A DNA stretch of 64,000 bases from JAWXCM01 sp034408745 (GTDB taxonomy: Bacteria > Acidobacteriota > Terriglobia > Bryobacterales > Bryobacteraceae). The stretch is taken from contig JAWXCM010000320.1 of NCBI GenBank assembly GCA_034408745.1, positions 11,364-75,363 on the forward strand, written 5' to 3'. Of this stretch, positions 62,048 through 64,000 are shown one piece after another. Under the pieces are notes generated by a model that was not told where the DNA came from, made no database searches, and saw only the letters and a list, made by a program, of their open reading frames with translations. Both the position numbers and the translations under genes were made by a program. Every line of letters starts with the position of its first letter. The first letter of the stretch is position 1.

Positions 62048-62665
62048 GTGGTGGCACCGCAATCAGAACCGGCGAACCAGATGAGGGAGGAAGTGCCTTT
62101 CTCGCAGACGCATGCGAGCGCGCGCCCGTGGGAAGCGGAGCTCCCTGCACTCATGGTGCGATACCAACATGGTGACCCGGAAGCCGTGGACGAGTTGGTG
62201 CGCAAGCTTTCCGGAATGTTAATGCAATTTCTGGGCGCCTTTGGGCTTTCGCGCGCGGACGCGGAGGATCTCTTCCAGGAGTGCTGGATACGGATTCACA
62301 ATTCCCGGCACACGTATCGCCCGCCGGAGCCGGCACTGCCATGGATCTTCGCCATCGCACGCCATACACGCCTCGACGGCTATCGACGGCGGAGGCGGCG
62401 GGAAAATCGTGAAGTCCTGGTCGCGAACCCGCCGGATCTCGCAGCGCCCGTAAACGATGCACCGCAGCCAGATCTTACTGAGTTCCGGCGGATGCTGGAG
62501 AGCTTGCCCGAAAGCCAGCAGGAAGTGATCTTCATGCTGAAAGTCACGGGCATGAGCCTGGAAGAGGTGGCCCGGGCGACCTCTTCGACGGTGGGGGCAA
62601 TCAAGCAAAAAGCACACCGTGCCTATGAAAAGCTGCGGTTAGTATTGGAAGGGGAACGAAAATGA
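62048..62665 (+). CDS. ECF RNA polymerase sigma factor (SigF-like)
   Basis: Sigma-70 family ECF factor of about 205 residues. Region 2 (DAEDLFQECWIRIHNSR, then PWIFAIARHTRLDGYRR) and region 4 (LESLPESQQEVIFMLKVTGM, SLEEVARATSSTVGAIKQKA) are complete. Starts are possible at GTG 62048, GTG 62051 or ATG 62081; I chose 62048 because GGAG lies 10 bp upstream. The stop overlaps the anti-sigma start by 4 bp. With the NrsF-like neighbour and the GTAACC-N16-CGAA promoter it forms a copper-responsive regulatory unit by analogy with Caulobacter SigF. Confidence 0.9.
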   Translation: MVAPQSEPANQMREEVPFSQTHASARPWEAELPALMVRYQHGDPEAVDELVRKLSGMLMQFLGAFGLSRADAEDLFQECWIRIHNSRHTYRPPEPALPWIFAIARHTRLDGYRRRRRRENREVLVANPPDLAAPVNDAPQPDLTEFRRMLESLPESQQEVIFMLKVTGMSLEEVARATSSTVGAIKQKAHRAYEKLRLVLEGERK

Positions 62666-63522
62666 GGGCTCCCACGCAGTCCGGTGCCGGTATGCCAGTG
62701 ACTATGAGCGACGAATGCCGCCAGATCGATATGGAACTCGATGGCGCGCTTTCTCAGAATGCATCGGCGCGGCTCACGTGGAAGATGTCCGAAAAAGCAC
62801 TCTCGCACCTGACCAGGTGTGAGCGTTGCCGGCTTCTGTATCACTGGTTATTGGATGGCGTCGTTCCAACGCAGCCAACGCCCGCGTTGGCCGAGGCGGT
62901 CCGGACCCGCATGAAGCAGTCTCTGGCCCCAGTGACTCCCCAATCCTCGCCGCGAGTGTTAGCGGCGCAATTCCTATTGGTATTCCTGCTGTTTTCTGCC
63001 CCGATGGTCGGGATAATGGGAACAGCTGGCCTGCATGAAATGAACTTGACCCAGTTGTTTGGGATCGTGACGGTTTTAGTTTGCGGCGCGGCGCTGCTGT
63101 CTTTCTCTTTGGCCTGGCAGATGTCGCCTGGCAGCCTGCATCGAGTTCCGCCTCGCATTGCCGTAATCGCGTTGGCTGCCGGATTCCTGGCTGCAACAGC
63201 GGTGCTTTTTCCGTGGCAGGAACCGCGGTCGTTTCTGGAACGCGGCTGGTCCTGCTTGAAAGCGGGCCTGCTGATGGCGGCTGCGTCGGCGCTCCTGTTC
63301 TGGGTACTGGTCCGGCGCGGGCATACGTTGGCCAGCGGCATGATGGGCGCGAGCCTGGGGGCAATAGCCGGGCTTGTCGGCGCCTCGGTGCTCCAGTTCA
63401 CATGCAACAGGCAAGACGCGATGCATCTTCTGGTGTGGCATGGTGGCGTAGTGATCGTCTCCCTCATCCTGGGCGTCGCCATCTCCTGGGGGGTCAACAA
63501 TCTTCTCCGCCCGCGCCCGTAA
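62662..63522 (+). CDS. NrsF-like (DUF1109) anti-sigma factor
   Basis: Membrane protein of 286 residues with a soluble N-terminus and six membrane segments (about 95-280). The N-terminus has a zinc-binding-like HLTRCERC motif (H-x3-C-x2-C), as in many anti-sigma factors. The membrane part resembles NrsF/DUF1109, whose membrane-face cysteines sense metals in Caulobacter. Candidate sensing residues here include the cysteine in TVLVCGAAL, SCLKAG and FTCNRQDAMH. Coupled to the sigma factor gene by a 4-bp overlap; it should hold the sigma factor until copper is present. Confidence 0.83.
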   Translation: MRAPTQSGAGMPVTMSDECRQIDMELDGALSQNASARLTWKMSEKALSHLTRCERCRLLYHWLLDGVVPTQPTPALAEAVRTRMKQSLAPVTPQSSPRVLAAQFLLVFLLFSAPMVGIMGTAGLHEMNLTQLFGIVTVLVCGAALLSFSLAWQMSPGSLHRVPPRIAVIALAAGFLAATAVLFPWQEPRSFLERGWSCLKAGLLMAAASALLFWVLVRRGHTLASGMMGASLGAIAGLVGASVLQFTCNRQDAMHLLVWHGGVVIVSLILGVAISWGVNNLLRPRP

Positions 63523-63609
63523 CTATTTTTGCGGAGACGGCCAAGAAGTCTTCAGCGAACCTCCACTCTCTAAAAGGACAACGTCTTCACCGTGAGCCAG
63601 GCCACTTTT

Positions 63610-64000
63610 TTACCGGATCGCCAACGTCGCGGTGGCGGGACTAAGCAGATTGCCAACCGCGATTGCGACCGAAGCGGCGCCGGATGGTAACTGACGGTAC
63701 TTTCACTTGGATTTCCGTCAACCCCGCGAATAGCCCGACCGCAACCGTTGTCTGGGATACTGCGGAATCGATCCCGCCGATCAGGACATGAATCGGCTAG
63801 AAGGCTGGCGGCATTTGTAATTCCGGCCGCGGAGAGGCACGGCGTCGTTGGCCCCGCGCACGGTTCTGCCACCCGAATGAGTCCGGTCATCCCGAAGAAC
63901 TTTTGCGGTCCCAACGGACTGAAGAATTCGTAGACTCCCGTTTCGGGCGGCGCCTGAAACACGAAGTACGCATCCTCGTTGGGCTTCACCGGCCCCTTGA
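63610..64000 (-). pseudogene. Cupredoxin-like/TIGR03437 secreted protein relic (partial)
   Basis: Enters from the right edge on the reverse strand. A cupredoxin-like strand set without clear copper ligands comes first (YFVFQAPPETGVYEF, FFGMTGLIRVAEP). The start of a TIGR03437-type domain follows (CLSAAGITNAASLLA), then a jump to the end of the same domain in another frame (VLIGGIDSAVSQTTVAVGLF, TEIQVKVPSV). A last frameshift gives ASVAIAVGNLLSPATATLAI and a stop at 63610. About 150 residues of the domain are missing near 63790. At least one deletion and one frameshift make it a pseudogene. Confidence 0.68.

Overview
The window looks like chromosome from an Acidobacteriota member, most likely a Solibacter/Bryobacter-type lineage. 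The evidence is GC-rich coding sequence, very large TonB-dependent receptors with an N-terminal carboxypeptidase-regulatory domain, a Ser/Thr kinase with TPR repeats, relics of kinase/PD40 proteins, a C-terminal domain of the kind abundant in Solibacter (TIGR03437-like), many secreted enzymes and a bactofilin. This placement is inference from gene content; no rRNA or tRNA gene was seen.

Left part (1-35.5 kb): mostly ordinary, densely packed, intact genes. They include a Ser/Thr kinase cut by the window edge, der, an enolase-superfamily enzyme, a broken nucleotidyltransferase/winged-helix pair, a cation exchanger, nadB, aroB, a ubiE/menG methyltransferase, ridA, pyrD and a hybrid histidine kinase. 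These are followed by secreted or sugar-related enzymes, PilZ, SIMPL, MBL-fold and molybdopterin proteins, GAF and YCF48-like proteins, an aminotransferase and a HipA-like kinase. An acidic/lysine-rich histone-like protein, a lytic transglycosylase, bactofilin, lysS, a LolC/E-like permease, asnB and two glycosyltransferases complete this part. Several groups use 4-bp ATGA/GTGA overlaps.

Middle (35.5-50.6 kb): one TonB receptor disrupted by a frameshift, an esterase, then a coherent catabolic locus. The locus has a GntR/FCD regulator, two secreted beta-propeller glycosidase-like proteins, an intact 1228-residue TonB receptor and an N-acetylneuraminate-lyase-like aldolase that keeps the sialic-acid contact residues. 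Two ATCGAT-N6-ATCGAT sites lie in the divergent promoter region. I read it as a nonulosonic acid (sialic-acid-like) uptake and degradation locus.

50.6-53.7 kb is a gene graveyard: kinase/PD40 relics, a vapBC-like pair fused by a deletion, a hicB-hicA fusion with an internal deletion, and a ydcF gene cut by an IS4 transposase relic. After a ThDP enzyme, a cytochrome/copper monooxygenase and a CpaF/TadA ATPase come two head-to-head IS4 relics and a KTSC gene with an in-frame amber codon.

The right end (59.1-63.5 kb) holds a complete bufferin-type copper-metallophore operon: precursor bufA, MNIO enzyme bufB, bufC, a DoxX protein, an ECF sigma factor and an NrsF-like anti-sigma factor. A GTAACC-N16-CGAA promoter precedes it and a terminator-like hairpin follows bufA. 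The window closes in a decayed cupredoxin/TIGR03437 gene.
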